From Pollutimonas bauzanensis (GTDB lineage: Bacteria > Pseudomonadota > Gammaproteobacteria > Burkholderiales > Burkholderiaceae_B), in the NCBI RefSeq assembly GCF_900129885.1, contig NZ_FQXE01000011.1, positions 1 through 64,000 of the forward strand: a stretch of 64,000 bases of DNA, read 5' to 3'. Every line of letters starts with the position of its first letter. Positions within the stretch are counted from its first letter, which is position 1. The translations under genes were made by a program, and so were the position numbers. The notes beneath the pieces are model-generated. The model was not told the DNA's origin, did not search any database, and saw nothing but the letters and a program-made list of their open reading frames with translations. Shown here piece by piece: positions 43,121 to 52,782 of the stretch.

Positions 43121-44458
43121 CTACTTGACAGAGGCGTTGCCCATGGCGCCGGCCTCGGAGACCAGCGGAATCTGGGTGTGGTCGGCGTCCTGCCCGTGCC
43201 GGTATTTCGTCGCCTTGACAATGACGGCGAAATAGATCGCGAACAGAACGACTTCGTGCGCTACGAATGCGTCCAGGAAAATATTGATCTTTTGCTGGGA
43301 GCACAGCAGCAGCACGGCGGTGAGCGTGCAGAAATATGTGACCTGCCATCCCACGCCCTTCTTGACGTTGTGGTTCAAGTACAGGACCACGCTCAGGGGG
43401 CTGACCATGAAGCGCACTCCCGCCGCTATCGAGAGCGGGCCGGCGAATTCGCCGGCCAGCGCCCAGTTCTTGCCGAAGACGAAGGAAAATATCTCCACGC
43501 CATAGGTCATGAATATCAGGCAGAAAGGCACGGTGATGCAGCTCAGCAGCATGAAAATGCCGATGATGTAGCGCCGCAGGGAGGATGGATTGGTATTGTC
43601 CAGCTGGGTTATCTTTTGGTACAGGACTTCCGAAATGGCGCTGGAAATCAGGAACAGGGGCAGCGACAGCACCTTCACGGTAAAGCCGAACAGGCCGGTG
43701 ATGGATGCCGAGAAAAAGCTGGCGATGACAAACAGGGGCACTTGCGAGGCGCTGCTGTCGAAAAGCGAACCCCACAGCGAAAATAGCGGGAAGCGCTTGT
43801 ACTTCCTGGCATTTTCCTTGATCCGCTCGCGCGTGACGGACGGCCGCGACGCGGCGATCGATGACAGGTTGCCCTTGATCAGGCTGGCAAGCCCGAGCAA
43901 ATGCCCGGTGACGTGGCCGCCGATCAGGCCCAGCGAAGTGCCGGGCCCGTATCCCAGGGCGCATTGGGTGACGCCGGTGCCCACCCCATGGATGGCGCGG
44001 CTTGTGGCCAGCTGGCGGAATTTCTTGCCGCGGTTGTTCCAGTAGATCATGATCTGGGTGCCGGAAGTCAGCGCGACGCTCAGCGGCAGCATATAAATCC
44101 ATCTTCCCACCAAAGGCGTATTCGCCATACTGATGATTTCGTCTTCGAACAGGAAAATGGCCCCTTGCATCAGGGCGCTGAAGCATAGCGTAATGGAGGC
44201 GGACAGCATCACGATGTTCAGGGCGTCGCCATCGTCCCTGGGCAGCATGATGGCCGTCTCGTACCTCGCGGCGGCGATGATGCTCAAGACGGCGTTGATC
44301 GCGGTGAACAAGGCCAGCACGCCGAAGTCGGCGGGCGTGTAGATTCGGGTCAGCAGCGGGCTTACGGCAACGGTGAATACCTGGGCGGCTATCGTTCCGG
44401 TCATCAAGGTGATGACGTTCTTGACGAATTCGCCCTTGAGGCTGAATTTCTTATGCAT
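43121..44458 (-). CDS. Wzx-type polysaccharide flippase
   Basis: Polytopic inner-membrane protein of 445 residues with about 12 predicted helices, in the polysaccharide-transport/MATE-like family. The N-terminal GEFVKNVITLMTGTIAAQVFTVAVSPLLTRIYTPADFG and the following LALFTAINAVLSIIAAARYETAIMLPR are strong family features. It would flip the undecaprenyl-linked repeat to the periplasm for the Wzy-type polymerase encoded four genes upstream. Its start overlaps the aminotransferase stop by 8 nt. Confidence 0.9.
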   Translation of the reverse strand: MHKKFSLKGEFVKNVITLMTGTIAAQVFTVAVSPLLTRIYTPADFGVLALFTAINAVLSIIAAARYETAIMLPRDDGDALNIVMLSASITLCFSALMQGAIFLFEDEIISMANTPLVGRWIYMLPLSVALTSGTQIMIYWNNRGKKFRQLATSRAIHGVGTGVTQCALGYGPGTSLGLIGGHVTGHLLGLASLIKGNLSSIAASRPSVTRERIKENARKYKRFPLFSLWGSLFDSSASQVPLFVIASFFSASITGLFGFTVKVLSLPLFLISSAISEVLYQKITQLDNTNPSSLRRYIIGIFMLLSCITVPFCLIFMTYGVEIFSFVFGKNWALAGEFAGPLSIAAGVRFMVSPLSVVLYLNHNVKKGVGWQVTYFCTLTAVLLLCSQQKINIFLDAFVAHEVVLFAIYFAVIVKATKYRHGQDADHTQIPLVSEAGAMGNASVK

Positions 44459-45641
44459 AAACGGGTTTCTCGGCGGCTAGGCGCATGACGTGGGCGAGGG
44501 TCTCGCAGCATTTTTCGATTTCTTGCTCGCTCAGGGTGGGATGCACCAGGAACATCAGCGCGGTTTCGCCCAGTTCCCTTGCGACCGGCAAGCGCTGCCG
44601 GGGGCGCCAATCGGTGCCGTCGAAGGCTTTTTCCAGGTAGACCTCGGAGCAGGAGCCTGTATAGCAAGGCACGCCGCGGGCGTTGATTTCATCGGTGATG
44701 CGGTCCCGGCTCCAGCCAGGCTTCAATGCCTCGGGCCGGACGAATACATAGCATTTGTAGGCGGCGTGGGCAAGCTCCGGCGGCGGCACTGGCACGCGCA
44801 AGCCCGGCAATTGCGCGGCCGCGGCCCAGATTTGCCGCGACAGCGCCAGCCTCTCGGCATGCCAGCGGCCCATGCGCCGCAACTGGATCCGGCCTATCGC
44901 GGCCTGCGTTTCCATCATGCGCCAGTTGGTGCCGAAGCTTTCATGCAGCCAGCGGAAGCCGGGCTTATGCTCGCGCTGGTAGATGGCATCCCAGCTTTTG
45001 CCATGATCCTTGAGCGACCACATCCTGGACCATAGCGCGCGGTCGTTGGTCGTGGCCATGCCGCCCTCGCCGCCGGTCGTCATGATCTTGTCCTGGCAAA
45101 AAGACCAGGCGCCGATATGGCCTATCGATCCGACGGACCGCCCCTTGTATTGGGCGCCATGCGCCTGCGCGCAGTCTTCGATGACGTAGAGTCCATGCTC
45201 GCTGGCCAAGGCCATGATGGGGTCCATGTCGCATGGCCAGCCGGCCAGGTGCACGCAGATCACGGCTCGCGTCCTGTCGCTGAGCACGGCCTGGATGGTC
45301 GCCGCGGTGATGTTTTGCGAGTCGCGGTCCACTTCGGCGAACACCGGCGTCGCGCCGGCATTGATGACGCACGATACCGAAGCCAGGAAGGTGCGCGGCG
45401 TCACCACCACCTCGTCGCCAGGGCCTATGTCCAGGGCCTTCAAGGCGGCGTCCAGGGCCAGCGTTCCGTTGCTGACCGCCACGGCATGGTCGCAGCCCGC
45501 CCACGCCGCGAATTCCTTTTCGAACTTGCGGCACTCCTGGCCCGTCCAGTAGTTCACCTTGTTTGACAGGATGACTTCGCGCACGGCATCGGCTTCTTCT
45601 GAAGTAAAGGACGGCCATGGTGAAAAAGGGGTGTTGAGCAT
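44451..45641 (-). CDS. DegT/DnrJ/EryC1 aminotransferase (second)
   Basis: PLP-dependent sugar aminotransferase of 396 residues. SNGTLALDAALKALDIGPGDEVVVTPRTFLAS, VIEDCAQAHGAQYKGRSVGSIGHIG and the Schiff-base Lys in WSFCQDKIMTTGGEGGM are visible. It most plausibly aminates the 4-keto sugar made by the WbpM-like dehydratase, giving a 4-amino-2,6-dideoxy sugar. The start is ATG 45641 (MLNTPFSPWPSFT), preceded by AAGGTG; upstream in-frame extension has no family support. Confidence 0.9.
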   Translation of the reverse strand: MLNTPFSPWPSFTSEEADAVREVILSNKVNYWTGQECRKFEKEFAAWAGCDHAVAVSNGTLALDAALKALDIGPGDEVVVTPRTFLASVSCVINAGATPVFAEVDRDSQNITAATIQAVLSDRTRAVICVHLAGWPCDMDPIMALASEHGLYVIEDCAQAHGAQYKGRSVGSIGHIGAWSFCQDKIMTTGGEGGMATTNDRALWSRMWSLKDHGKSWDAIYQREHKPGFRWLHESFGTNWRMMETQAAIGRIQLRRMGRWHAERLALSRQIWAAAAQLPGLRVPVPPPELAHAAYKCYVFVRPEALKPGWSRDRITDEINARGVPCYTGSCSEVYLEKAFDGTDWRPRQRLPVARELGETALMFLVHPTLSEQEIEKCCETLAHVMRLAAEKPVYA

Positions 45642-45697
45642 AGGGGCACCTTGTTTGATAGGGGCAGGCGGGGAGGGAGAAGAGTGGAAGCCGGGGG

Positions 45698-47110
45698 CTA
45701 ATCGGGGGCGCCCTTGGCAACCGTGCTGATGATGTATTTGAGGTCTTTCAGAAAACTGTAGTCGCGGATGTATTCCTTGTTGATCTTCACCTTGTCGGGC
45801 CAGATGACTTCGCGGTTGTAGCGCAGGGCGTCCGCTTGCTGGCCCAGTATCTCTTCCTCGTTCTTGTACTTGAGCGAGGCTGGCCCGGTGATGCCGGGGC
45901 GCACCGAAAGAATGATTCTGTCTTCGCCCTGCAGGTCGTCGGCGTAGCCCGGCACATCGGGACGCGGCCCGACAAAACTCATGTCCCCGGCCAGGACGTT
46001 CCACAACTGGGGCAGCTCATCGAGCTTGGTCTTGCGCATGAAGGCGCCGGTGCGCGTGATGCGCCCGTCGGCCGAGGTGGTGACAGTCGTCTGCGCGCCG
46101 CTGCCTTCCCGCATGGTCTTGATCTTGTATATCTTGAATATCGTGCCGCCCCGGCCGACCCGTTCCTGGACGAACAAGCCGTTGCTGCGCGTATCCAGCG
46201 ACGCCGCGAGCCAGCACAGCAGGATCAATGGCGACATGAAAATCAGGCCGAGGAATGAGAAGAACAGGTCGAAGGCGCGCTTGAGCGCCGCATTGCAGGA
46301 CGCCGCCAGATCGATCTTGGCATGCGAATAGAGCAGCTTCTTGAGGCCCGCCGGAGCCACCGCCAAGATGAATCTTATCGCCGTGTTCTTGAGGAAATCG
46401 AAGCTCGACAGGAAGCCTATCTTCTTCTGATAGCAGATGACCGCGTATTCATACTTGAAGCTTTGCAGGCCGTTCCTGGACATGAAGCCCGCGCCCGCCC
46501 TGACCAGGAACAGCTTGTCGGGCAGATTCGCCAGCCTGTATCCCCGGACAATCAATAGCGACCACAAGGCCACGTCCTGCGAGCGCTTGAACAGCGGATA
46601 GCCGCCGACCTCCAGTACTGCGGATTTCCTGAACACCGCCGCCGCGTGGCTGATCGGGCTGCGGGTCTTGGCGAACTTGACCAGTTCGCTATGCGTCAAG
46701 GGCAGGACGCGCGAAGAGAAAACCGCGCCGTTTTCATCGAATTCGTCCAGGGCCGCGCTGCTGGCCGCAATCCCGCTATTGTCCGCCATGAACGCGATCT
46801 GTTTTTCAAAGCGTTGCGGCAGCGAGATATCGTCGCTATCCATTCTCGCCACCAATTCATGGCGGCAGTGCTGCAAGCCTTCGTTGAGGGCCACGGCAAG
46901 GCCCCGGTTGGTCTCGAGCTTGACCGAGGCTATATTCAGCGGCGCCCTGAACGCTTCAATGACGGCCGCCAGTTCGTCCGGCAAAGGCCCGTCCTCGACC
47001 AGGACCACTTCGTTTGCCCTTAGCGTCTGGTCGTGCAGGCTTTGCAGCGCCTGGCGCAAATACTCGGGGTTCTCGGCGTGATAAACCGACATCAAGACTG
47101 AAAAGTTCAT
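45698..47110 (-). CDS. Fused GT2 glycosyltransferase and priming phosphoglycosyltransferase
   Basis: Single 470-residue polypeptide. Residues 1-220 are a GT2 fold ([37 protein letters not shown], DxD-type [13 protein letters not shown] at 89-101). Residues 275-470 are a monotopic phosphoglycosyltransferase (bacterial sugar transferase) with a re-entrant membrane helix near 279-303, [25 protein letters not shown] and the catalytic Asp364-Glu365 in [22 protein letters not shown]. It would start the repeat on undecaprenyl phosphate and probably add the second sugar. ATG 47110 was chosen because it starts the GT2 fold and has GGGGAT upstream. No stop or frameshift separates the halves. Confidence 0.93.
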   Translation of the reverse strand: MNFSVLMSVYHAENPEYLRQALQSLHDQTLRANEVVLVEDGPLPDELAAVIEAFRAPLNIASVKLETNRGLAVALNEGLQHCRHELVARMDSDDISLPQRFEKQIAFMADNSGIAASSAALDEFDENGAVFSSRVLPLTHSELVKFAKTRSPISHAAAVFRKSAVLEVGGYPLFKRSQDVALWSLLIVRGYRLANLPDKLFLVRAGAGFMSRNGLQSFKYEYAVICYQKKIGFLSSFDFLKNTAIRFILAVAPAGLKKLLYSHAKIDLAASCNAALKRAFDLFFSFLGLIFMSPLILLCWLAASLDTRSNGLFVQERVGRGGTIFKIYKIKTMREGSGAQTTVTTSADGRITRTGAFMRKTKLDELPQLWNVLAGDMSFVGPRPDVPGYADDLQGEDRIILSVRPGITGPASLKYKNEEEILGQQADALRYNREVIWPDKVKINKEYIRDYSFLKDLKYIISTVAKGAPD

Positions 47111-47175
47111 GGCAATCCCCACTGGATAGCGGCGGTTGAGGGTCGTGGCGATGGCCGGCGCAATCGGGCCGCGCT

Positions 47176-47197
47176 GCCGCCGCGATGCAGCGGCGGC
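47176..47197. repeat. GC-rich hairpin in a 213-bp intra-operon gap
   Basis: GCCGCCGC - GATGCA - GCGGCGGC is a perfect 8-bp stem between the beta-propeller gene and the fused transferase gene. There is no T-run, so it may be an mRNA-processing or stability element, or the remnant of a lost gene boundary. The 213-bp gap is otherwise unexplained in an operon where most genes overlap. Confidence 0.4.
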
Positions 47198-47323
47198 GAA
47201 CACGGGTACCCGACGCCAGATCTATGAATGGCGCGCCGGCAAAGTCACTGCGGAGGTGTGCGGGACAGGCCCCGCGTTGGGGCAAGGCGCGGCGGAATTT
47301 TCAGGCCGCGGCGGCGCCTTGCT

Positions 47324-48595
47324 TCAGGACTGGAGGTCCAGCATGTAAAGCTTGCGTTTTCCGCTGAAGACCGAATCGAAGAAAACCTTGCGGCCGTCCG
47401 GCGAAACCCTGGGGTGAAGGTCGCAGCGCGTTTCCCCCCCGAACTTGAAACCCTGGAAGAATTGGCCGAGCTCCACCACTTCGCCGGTGGCGAAGTCGGC
47501 CTTGAGCAAATGCTGCATGCGCGATTTATCGGGATAGGTGTCGGTGATGAACCAGTCGCCGTGCACATGGGGGTGGCCATCGCCCAGGGCGTCCAGGCTG
47601 CCATTGGAGAACGAGCTGATGGCGCCGCTGTCGACGTCTATGAGGTAATAGCCGTCTTTGCCGGAAGGGCCGCGCATATATGCGATCAGCGAGCCCTTGC
47701 CGGCCCAGAAGCAATGGCTGACCATCCCGTAGTTGCCGAGCACTTTCAGCTGCGCCCCGTCGCGGCCCGCCACGAACAGCCTGTCGAACTTGCGCTTGCC
47801 CACGAAATAGCGGTGCAGGAATATGAACCTTTCCCCATCGGGGGATATCATTACGTGATTGATCTTGTGTTTCGCTGAATTGAAGCGGGGCTCGAAATCC
47901 GTCTGGCACACATCGGATATCGAATATAAAAGGGCCGAGTCGCCCGTCTCCTGGTCTATTTTCCAGATGCCGTCCTGGTCCAGGTCCGCCATTTCCACAT
48001 CATTCAGGGCGGGTATGTTGCGATAGCCATAGTCGGGCCTGAGCGCCTGGATGCGCCGGTAGTTGATGGCAAGAAAATAGTCGCGCCGGAAGGAGTCCTG
48101 CACGGGGAAGTCGAAGCGCCTGATTTCCTTTCTTTCCTTCAATGAAAAGACCCTGCTGATATACCGTTGCCCGGCCTCGTCGAAATCATTGAAAATGAAG
48201 CAATCGGCATCCAGCCAATGGGCGCGCGCCCCTTGCTGCCAGTTGTAGACTTTCGTCTTCAGCTGCAGGACCGGCAGCTTCAGGTCGTCTCCTGAAAAAA
48301 CCAGGATGTCCAGGCTTTTCCTGCTGTCGGGTTTCCGGTCGGTGGGATGGACGGTCGAATGGCAAATCAGGAAACCGTCTTCGGATACCGGGGTCTTGTC
48401 GTAGTAGCCGAAAAAGGTATTCAGCATTTCATCGCCCACCGGTTCTATCCTGTGGCTGGAAAGAGTCCTGGAAGGGGTTTTGTTGCGTATGAATACCAGC
48501 CGCCCATAAGCGCTTTTTATTCCTGATTTCAGCACCGGGAACTGCGACAGGAATTTGGCGATCTTGCGCTCCATAGAGCCATACTCATTAGCCAT
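47324..48595 (-). CDS. Beta-propeller protein resembling oligogalacturonide lyase (PL22/PD40-like)
   Basis: 423-residue protein with no signal peptide or membrane segment. Several PD40/WD40-like blades are seen, e.g. MISPDGERFIFLHRYF, GDGHPHVHGDWFITDTYPDKS and LHPRVSPDGRKVFFDSVFSGKRKLYMLDL, the last close to the C-terminus of oligogalacturonide lyases. Its role in this locus is unknown: it could cleave or bind a uronic-acid polymer, or be a non-catalytic assembly factor. The start overlaps the Wzy-like stop by 8 nt, so it is translationally coupled. Confidence 0.6.
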   Translation of the reverse strand: MANEYGSMERKIAKFLSQFPVLKSGIKSAYGRLVFIRNKTPSRTLSSHRIEPVGDEMLNTFFGYYDKTPVSEDGFLICHSTVHPTDRKPDSRKSLDILVFSGDDLKLPVLQLKTKVYNWQQGARAHWLDADCFIFNDFDEAGQRYISRVFSLKERKEIRRFDFPVQDSFRRDYFLAINYRRIQALRPDYGYRNIPALNDVEMADLDQDGIWKIDQETGDSALLYSISDVCQTDFEPRFNSAKHKINHVMISPDGERFIFLHRYFVGKRKFDRLFVAGRDGAQLKVLGNYGMVSHCFWAGKGSLIAYMRGPSGKDGYYLIDVDSGAISSFSNGSLDALGDGHPHVHGDWFITDTYPDKSRMQHLLKADFATGEVVELGQFFQGFKFGGETRCDLHPRVSPDGRKVFFDSVFSGKRKLYMLDLQS

Positions 48596-49937
48596 TTAGG
48601 TTCCGATTCGTGATTCGATTGAATGTGGGGTGCGCCAGGTAGGCCGGCCCGGCCGGCGCCAGGGAGGAGGGCGCCGCCGCGGCGGCGCCGGACGGGATGT
48701 AGGACATGCCGGCCAGCATTCCGTAGAAAAACCAGATTTCCGGCAGCAGGATGTATTCGTTCATGGTCATCATGATGGCTATCACCAGGAAGGAAACCTT
48801 GAACGCCTTGTGCCGGCTCGAGAGCGGATACAGCTTTCTTGAAATCAGGAACAGGATCGCCAGCAGCAGGGAAAATCCCGCTATTCCAAGCTCGGCGAAG
48901 TACGAGATATAGAAATTATGGGACTTGGAATCGTGGCCGTAATCGCTGGCTTTGTGGAAGCCCTTGCGGTAGTTTTCCAGCCCCAGGCCCGTGCCGAACC
49001 AGAAGTTGTCCTTGGCGGTAGCCAGCGCACCCTTCAGCAGCATGACGCGGTTGTAATCGCTCATGCTGTTGTTCAGGTCTTCGCCATGCAGCAGCATCTG
49101 CGTGGTGACCGACACCCGCTCGAGCCGCTGCAGGGACTTGTCGGCGATGCCGCTGAAGGCGAAAGCCGTGATCAGCAGCAGGGCGGCCGCGGACTTCAGC
49201 AGGCCGGACAGCGTGAACCGCATGTAATACAGGACGATGCCCGCCAGCAGCCCTATGATGCCCGACCGGGAGAATGTCAAAGCCAGCGCCAGCGCGATGC
49301 AGCCCACGCAGAAGACCAGCCAGCTGCGCGATTTGCGCTCTTCCTTGTATATATAGAGCAGCAGCGGAAATATCATGGCGACGAATACGACGGTGCCATT
49401 GCGGTTCACGACGGGCATGAAGTTCGCGTCCTCGCCTATGCCCAGGGCATAGCGCATGAGGCCCACCAGGCAGCCTAGCACCAGCACCGTCACCGTGGAC
49501 TTGATGACCTTGTTCGCGGTGCTTTTGTCGACCCGCGAAAAAAAGGCGGCCGCCGAGAAGAAAATGAGGAAGTTCAGCGGCCAGGCGAACCAGTAAGCCA
49601 GGTTCGCGACGGTGACGCCGCCCACTATCACCGTGGTGAAGAACGCGTAGACGCAGTAGACGATGGCCAGCGTCAGCAACAGGCTGTACGAGCGCGGCAG
49701 GCGGATGTTATTGCGCACCGCCAGGGCGAGGCCGGCGCAGGTGATGGGCATATAGGCCAGCGGCATCCCCGCCAGCCGGGCGATGTCCATGGACACGTCC
49801 GGCAGCAAAGCCAGCGGGAAAATATTCAGGGCGATGCCGTATCCGAACGCATGCAGGGCATTCCTGTTCGAATAGATCGCAAACAGGAACAGCGCCAGCG
49901 AGGCGAACAGATAATAGGCTTTCAGTCCGGTCAGCAA
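48588..49937 (-). CDS. O-antigen polymerase/ligase-type membrane protein (Wzy-like)
   Basis: Polytopic membrane protein of 449 residues with about 11-12 helices and a large periplasmic loop near residues 270-340 (LNNSMSDYNRVMLLKGALATAKDNFWFGTGLGLENYRKGF), matching the Wzy_C/O-antigen-ligase domain. Within a Wzx/Wza/Wzc locus it is most likely the repeat-unit polymerase. The start is TTG 49937, with AAGGAG 7 nt upstream and a 7-nt overlap with the GT4 stop; no nearby ATG preserves the first helix. Confidence 0.88.
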   Translation of the reverse strand: MLTGLKAYYLFASLALFLFAIYSNRNALHAFGYGIALNIFPLALLPDVSMDIARLAGMPLAYMPITCAGLALAVRNNIRLPRSYSLLLTLAIVYCVYAFFTTVIVGGVTVANLAYWFAWPLNFLIFFSAAAFFSRVDKSTANKVIKSTVTVLVLGCLVGLMRYALGIGEDANFMPVVNRNGTVVFVAMIFPLLLYIYKEERKSRSWLVFCVGCIALALALTFSRSGIIGLLAGIVLYYMRFTLSGLLKSAAALLLITAFAFSGIADKSLQRLERVSVTTQMLLHGEDLNNSMSDYNRVMLLKGALATAKDNFWFGTGLGLENYRKGFHKASDYGHDSKSHNFYISYFAELGIAGFSLLLAILFLISRKLYPLSSRHKAFKVSFLVIAIMMTMNEYILLPEIWFFYGMLAGMSYIPSGAAAAAPSSLAPAGPAYLAHPTFNRITNRNLNG

Positions 49938-51283
49938 GAGGCGGCTCCTTGGAACGCGGCCAATCTGTCGATGATGGACTGGGCCTGCTTTTCTCGGGAA
50001 TATTTGGCGATCAGGTCTTTATGGGGCTTGTAAAAATTGAATCGCTTGAACTCTATCGCCGCCAGCAACAGGCCTTTCAGTTCTTCGGCGTCGTTGGAGC
50101 AAAAGCCTGTTCCGGTCTTTTCGAGCAATTCGCCGGCGGCATGGGTGTTATCGATACCCACGGCCAGGATGGGTATGCCGCTGACCAGATATTCGAACAC
50201 CTTGCCTGTCAGCATGCCTTTTGCGCGGGGCTCGCCCGATTCGAGCAGTAGCAGCAGATTGCTTTTCCTTTGCGCTTCCAGGGAGGCCTGGCGGGTGACG
50301 AAGCCTTTGATCTTGATGATGTTGTGCCGGTTGGCGTAAGTGCGCTGGATGATGTCGTTGAGTTCCCTTTCGTTCTGGCCGTAGAACTCGATGCTGACTT
50401 TGTCCGGGCTGATCAGGCCCGCGTCGATCAGCTCGTTGACGGCGGTGAACAAGGGCGTGGGATCGCGCCGCTGGGGATATATGGTTCCCGCATAACAGAT
50501 GGTGATGTTGCCGGCCAGCCGCGGCCCGGCCGATACCGATTGCATCCAGGTCGGGAACTCCTGGGGGTCGAAGCCGTTTTCGATGACCCACACGGGCAGG
50601 GTCGGGTGGCGCGATTGCAGATCGGCCGCCAAGGGGCGGGACACGGTGATGAGCGCGTCGGCGAGCCCGTGCAGCGTGCGGCGTTCTTTGGCGGACTCGA
50701 ACTTCTTGAATATTCCCTGGGCCGACGTGATGTGGTTATTCACCCATAGGTCCCTGAAGTCGGCGAACCAGACCAGGTCCGGATGCTTTTTCTTCAGTTT
50801 GCTGGCCACGACGTGCGTGGCGGGCGGGGAATAGGAACTGACTATGGCGTCATAGCGGTTTTCGGCGAGCAGCCGCATGCCGGCCTTATAGGCGGGCGCC
50901 ACCCACAAGTCATGGATGTCCAGCATCGATCCTATATAGCGCCGCAAGCCGCGCACATTCTTCTTCAGGGCGGAGGCGCGCGCCTCCGCATTTGCGCCTT
51001 TTGCGCCGCAGGCGGGCGCCTGGTCAGCGCCGGCGCGCCTTTTCAGGCGGCGCTGCAGCCACGATGGCAGGCAGGGCACTTCGACAACGGTGACTTCCCT
51101 GGGCAAATCCGCCTCCAGCCCGAACGGACCCATGAAGTCATACTTCTTGGTCGTCAGCACTGTCACGTCATGGCCTTGCGAGGCCCAGTACTTGGCCCAT
51201 TGGCCGATTCTAAGCACAGGTATTCTGTTTTGAGGGTAAAAAAAGCAGCTGACCAGCAGGATTCTCTTTTTCTGTTCATTCAT
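49931..51283 (-). CDS. GT4-family glycosyltransferase
   Basis: Predicted cytoplasmic or membrane-associated glycosyltransferase of 450 residues. N-terminal Rossmann domain: RILLVSCFFYPQNRIPVLRIGQWAKYWASQGHDVTVLTTK; the GT4 C-terminal part includes VWVIENGFDPQEFP, ITICYAGTIYPQRRDPTPLF and the nucleotide-sugar region LLLLLESGEPRAKGMLTGKVFEYLVSGIPILAVG. ATG 51283 gives the conserved start MNEQKKRILLVSC; longer in-frame extensions upstream are not supported. Likely WbuB-type; the donor sugar is unknown. Confidence 0.9.
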   Translation of the reverse strand: MNEQKKRILLVSCFFYPQNRIPVLRIGQWAKYWASQGHDVTVLTTKKYDFMGPFGLEADLPREVTVVEVPCLPSWLQRRLKRRAGADQAPACGAKGANAEARASALKKNVRGLRRYIGSMLDIHDLWVAPAYKAGMRLLAENRYDAIVSSYSPPATHVVASKLKKKHPDLVWFADFRDLWVNNHITSAQGIFKKFESAKERRTLHGLADALITVSRPLAADLQSRHPTLPVWVIENGFDPQEFPTWMQSVSAGPRLAGNITICYAGTIYPQRRDPTPLFTAVNELIDAGLISPDKVSIEFYGQNERELNDIIQRTYANRHNIIKIKGFVTRQASLEAQRKSNLLLLLESGEPRAKGMLTGKVFEYLVSGIPILAVGIDNTHAAGELLEKTGTGFCSNDAEELKGLLLAAIEFKRFNFYKPHKDLIAKYSREKQAQSIIDRLAAFQGAASC

Positions 51284-51342
51284 TGGATTGGCCGAATAAT
51301 GGTGTTTTGCCGAGATGGCATCGCGGATTCCGCGGCCCGGGC

Positions 51343-52716
51343 CTACGCCAGGAGCACGCTCTGATAAAGAAGCCGTTCTTGCTGCCGCTCGAGCAGCGTG
51401 TTGTGCCACAGCAAGGTGAATTTGCCGTTCACAGCACGACATGATTCTTTCAATTGGATGAATTTGTTCAGGGCCGCCTCGCCCGAGCCGAGATCCATAT
51501 AGCGCGGCGCCATGACGGTGCATTCCATGGCGATCAGCGGGCGGATGCGCAGGTGCAGAGCCTTGCCGGCCACCGGATCGAAGGCCGGATACTCGAAGCA
51601 GGTGCCGCAACGGAAACCGGGCCGCTCGGCATAGCTCAATGTGCTGTCGTAGGCCATGCCCGCCTGTTCCCAGCCGTACAGGGTGCCGGGGGTCTGCCAG
51701 CGCAGATAGTGCATGCGCCCGCCCCAGCCGCTTTGCTCTATGCCTTCTTCACGGCAAGTCTCGAAGAGTTCGCGCGCCTCCGACACGATGGATCCCGGCC
51801 GCTGGTAAGTGTTGTAGCTCGGATGCAGGCCTATCTCGTGGCCGCGGGCGTGGATGCGGCGCATGAGTTCGCGGATGGCGGGATGCCTGACGTCATACAG
51901 GGCATCGCGGGAGGCTTGGGTCCGGCCGCAGATGAAATAGAACGCGCTGATGATGCCGAGGCGTTCCGATACGTCCATGATCCAGTTGAAGGTGTTGAAG
52001 GGATCGCGGGCATGCAGTTTTTCCTTGGAAAGCAGCCAGATCACCGGCGCTTGCAACGCCTCCAGCAGCTTGTGCCTGCGCAATACATCGCCCGCCATGG
52101 TGCGCAGGAGCCTGCCGGAACTGGAGAAGCCATAGCGGGCCGGCGTATCGACGTCGTGCGAAAGGCAGGTGGAGAAACTGTGCCTGGCCAGGGGCAGCCC
52201 GGGCCAGGCCCGCCGCACGACCTGCGCCAATATCGCCAGCCACTCGTCCACCACGGGACGTTCCAGATAGCCATGCTTGTAGGCATGGGACGATATCGCG
52301 GGAAACCGCCCATGCCGGTCCAGGTCCGTGCGGCCGACTTCCTCCTGGCGCGACAGCATCCAGTAGGTCAGGCCGAGGATGTCGTAGTGGATGGCGTAGC
52401 CGGTAGCGCGCTGCTCGATCAGCGGGAATGGCAGCGTGTCCATCCCCGGCGCCGGCAGGGGCAGCCGCAGCGGCGTTTGCCAGCCTTCGGCCGTGGCGTC
52501 CCAGTGGCTGCAGGGCAAGTCGGAGCACGCCTGCGAGAATGTGGCGTAGTCGGATTCGATGCGTATGCCGACATCGCTGCCGGGAAGCGATAGCAGCAGA
52601 TGTCCCGGCGCGGGCTGGGAAAGCCGCAATTGGCCGCTGAGCCTTTCGGCCAGGATGGTGTTCAGCCATGCCACCGTGGCGGCGCGCGCCGGTTGGGGAA
52701 AGTGCGAGTCGGTCAT
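51343..52716 (-). CDS. Polysaccharide deacetylase-family protein (DUF7033-type)
   Basis: 457-residue protein. A divergent N-terminal domain of about 150 residues precedes a CE4/NodB-like region: CLSHDVDTPARYG supplies the paired aspartates, and HEIGLHPSYNTY holds a His-x-x-x-His pattern. The C-terminal LLWHNTLLERQ is also typical of this family. No signal peptide is seen, so it would act in the cytoplasm on a sugar nucleotide or lipid-linked precursor. Located between wzc and the GT4 gene. Catalytic activity is inferred from the family. Confidence 0.85.
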   Translation of the reverse strand: MTDSHFPQPARAATVAWLNTILAERLSGQLRLSQPAPGHLLLSLPGSDVGIRIESDYATFSQACSDLPCSHWDATAEGWQTPLRLPLPAPGMDTLPFPLIEQRATGYAIHYDILGLTYWMLSRQEEVGRTDLDRHGRFPAISSHAYKHGYLERPVVDEWLAILAQVVRRAWPGLPLARHSFSTCLSHDVDTPARYGFSSSGRLLRTMAGDVLRRHKLLEALQAPVIWLLSKEKLHARDPFNTFNWIMDVSERLGIISAFYFICGRTQASRDALYDVRHPAIRELMRRIHARGHEIGLHPSYNTYQRPGSIVSEARELFETCREEGIEQSGWGGRMHYLRWQTPGTLYGWEQAGMAYDSTLSYAERPGFRCGTCFEYPAFDPVAGKALHLRIRPLIAMECTVMAPRYMDLGSGEAALNKFIQLKESCRAVNGKFTLLWHNTLLERQQERLLYQSVLLA

Positions 52717-52782
52717 TTTGCCCTGAATGAGTGTGTCTATATTCGTGCGGAAAGAAACGCAGGGACTGCCAAGGGGTGGCGA

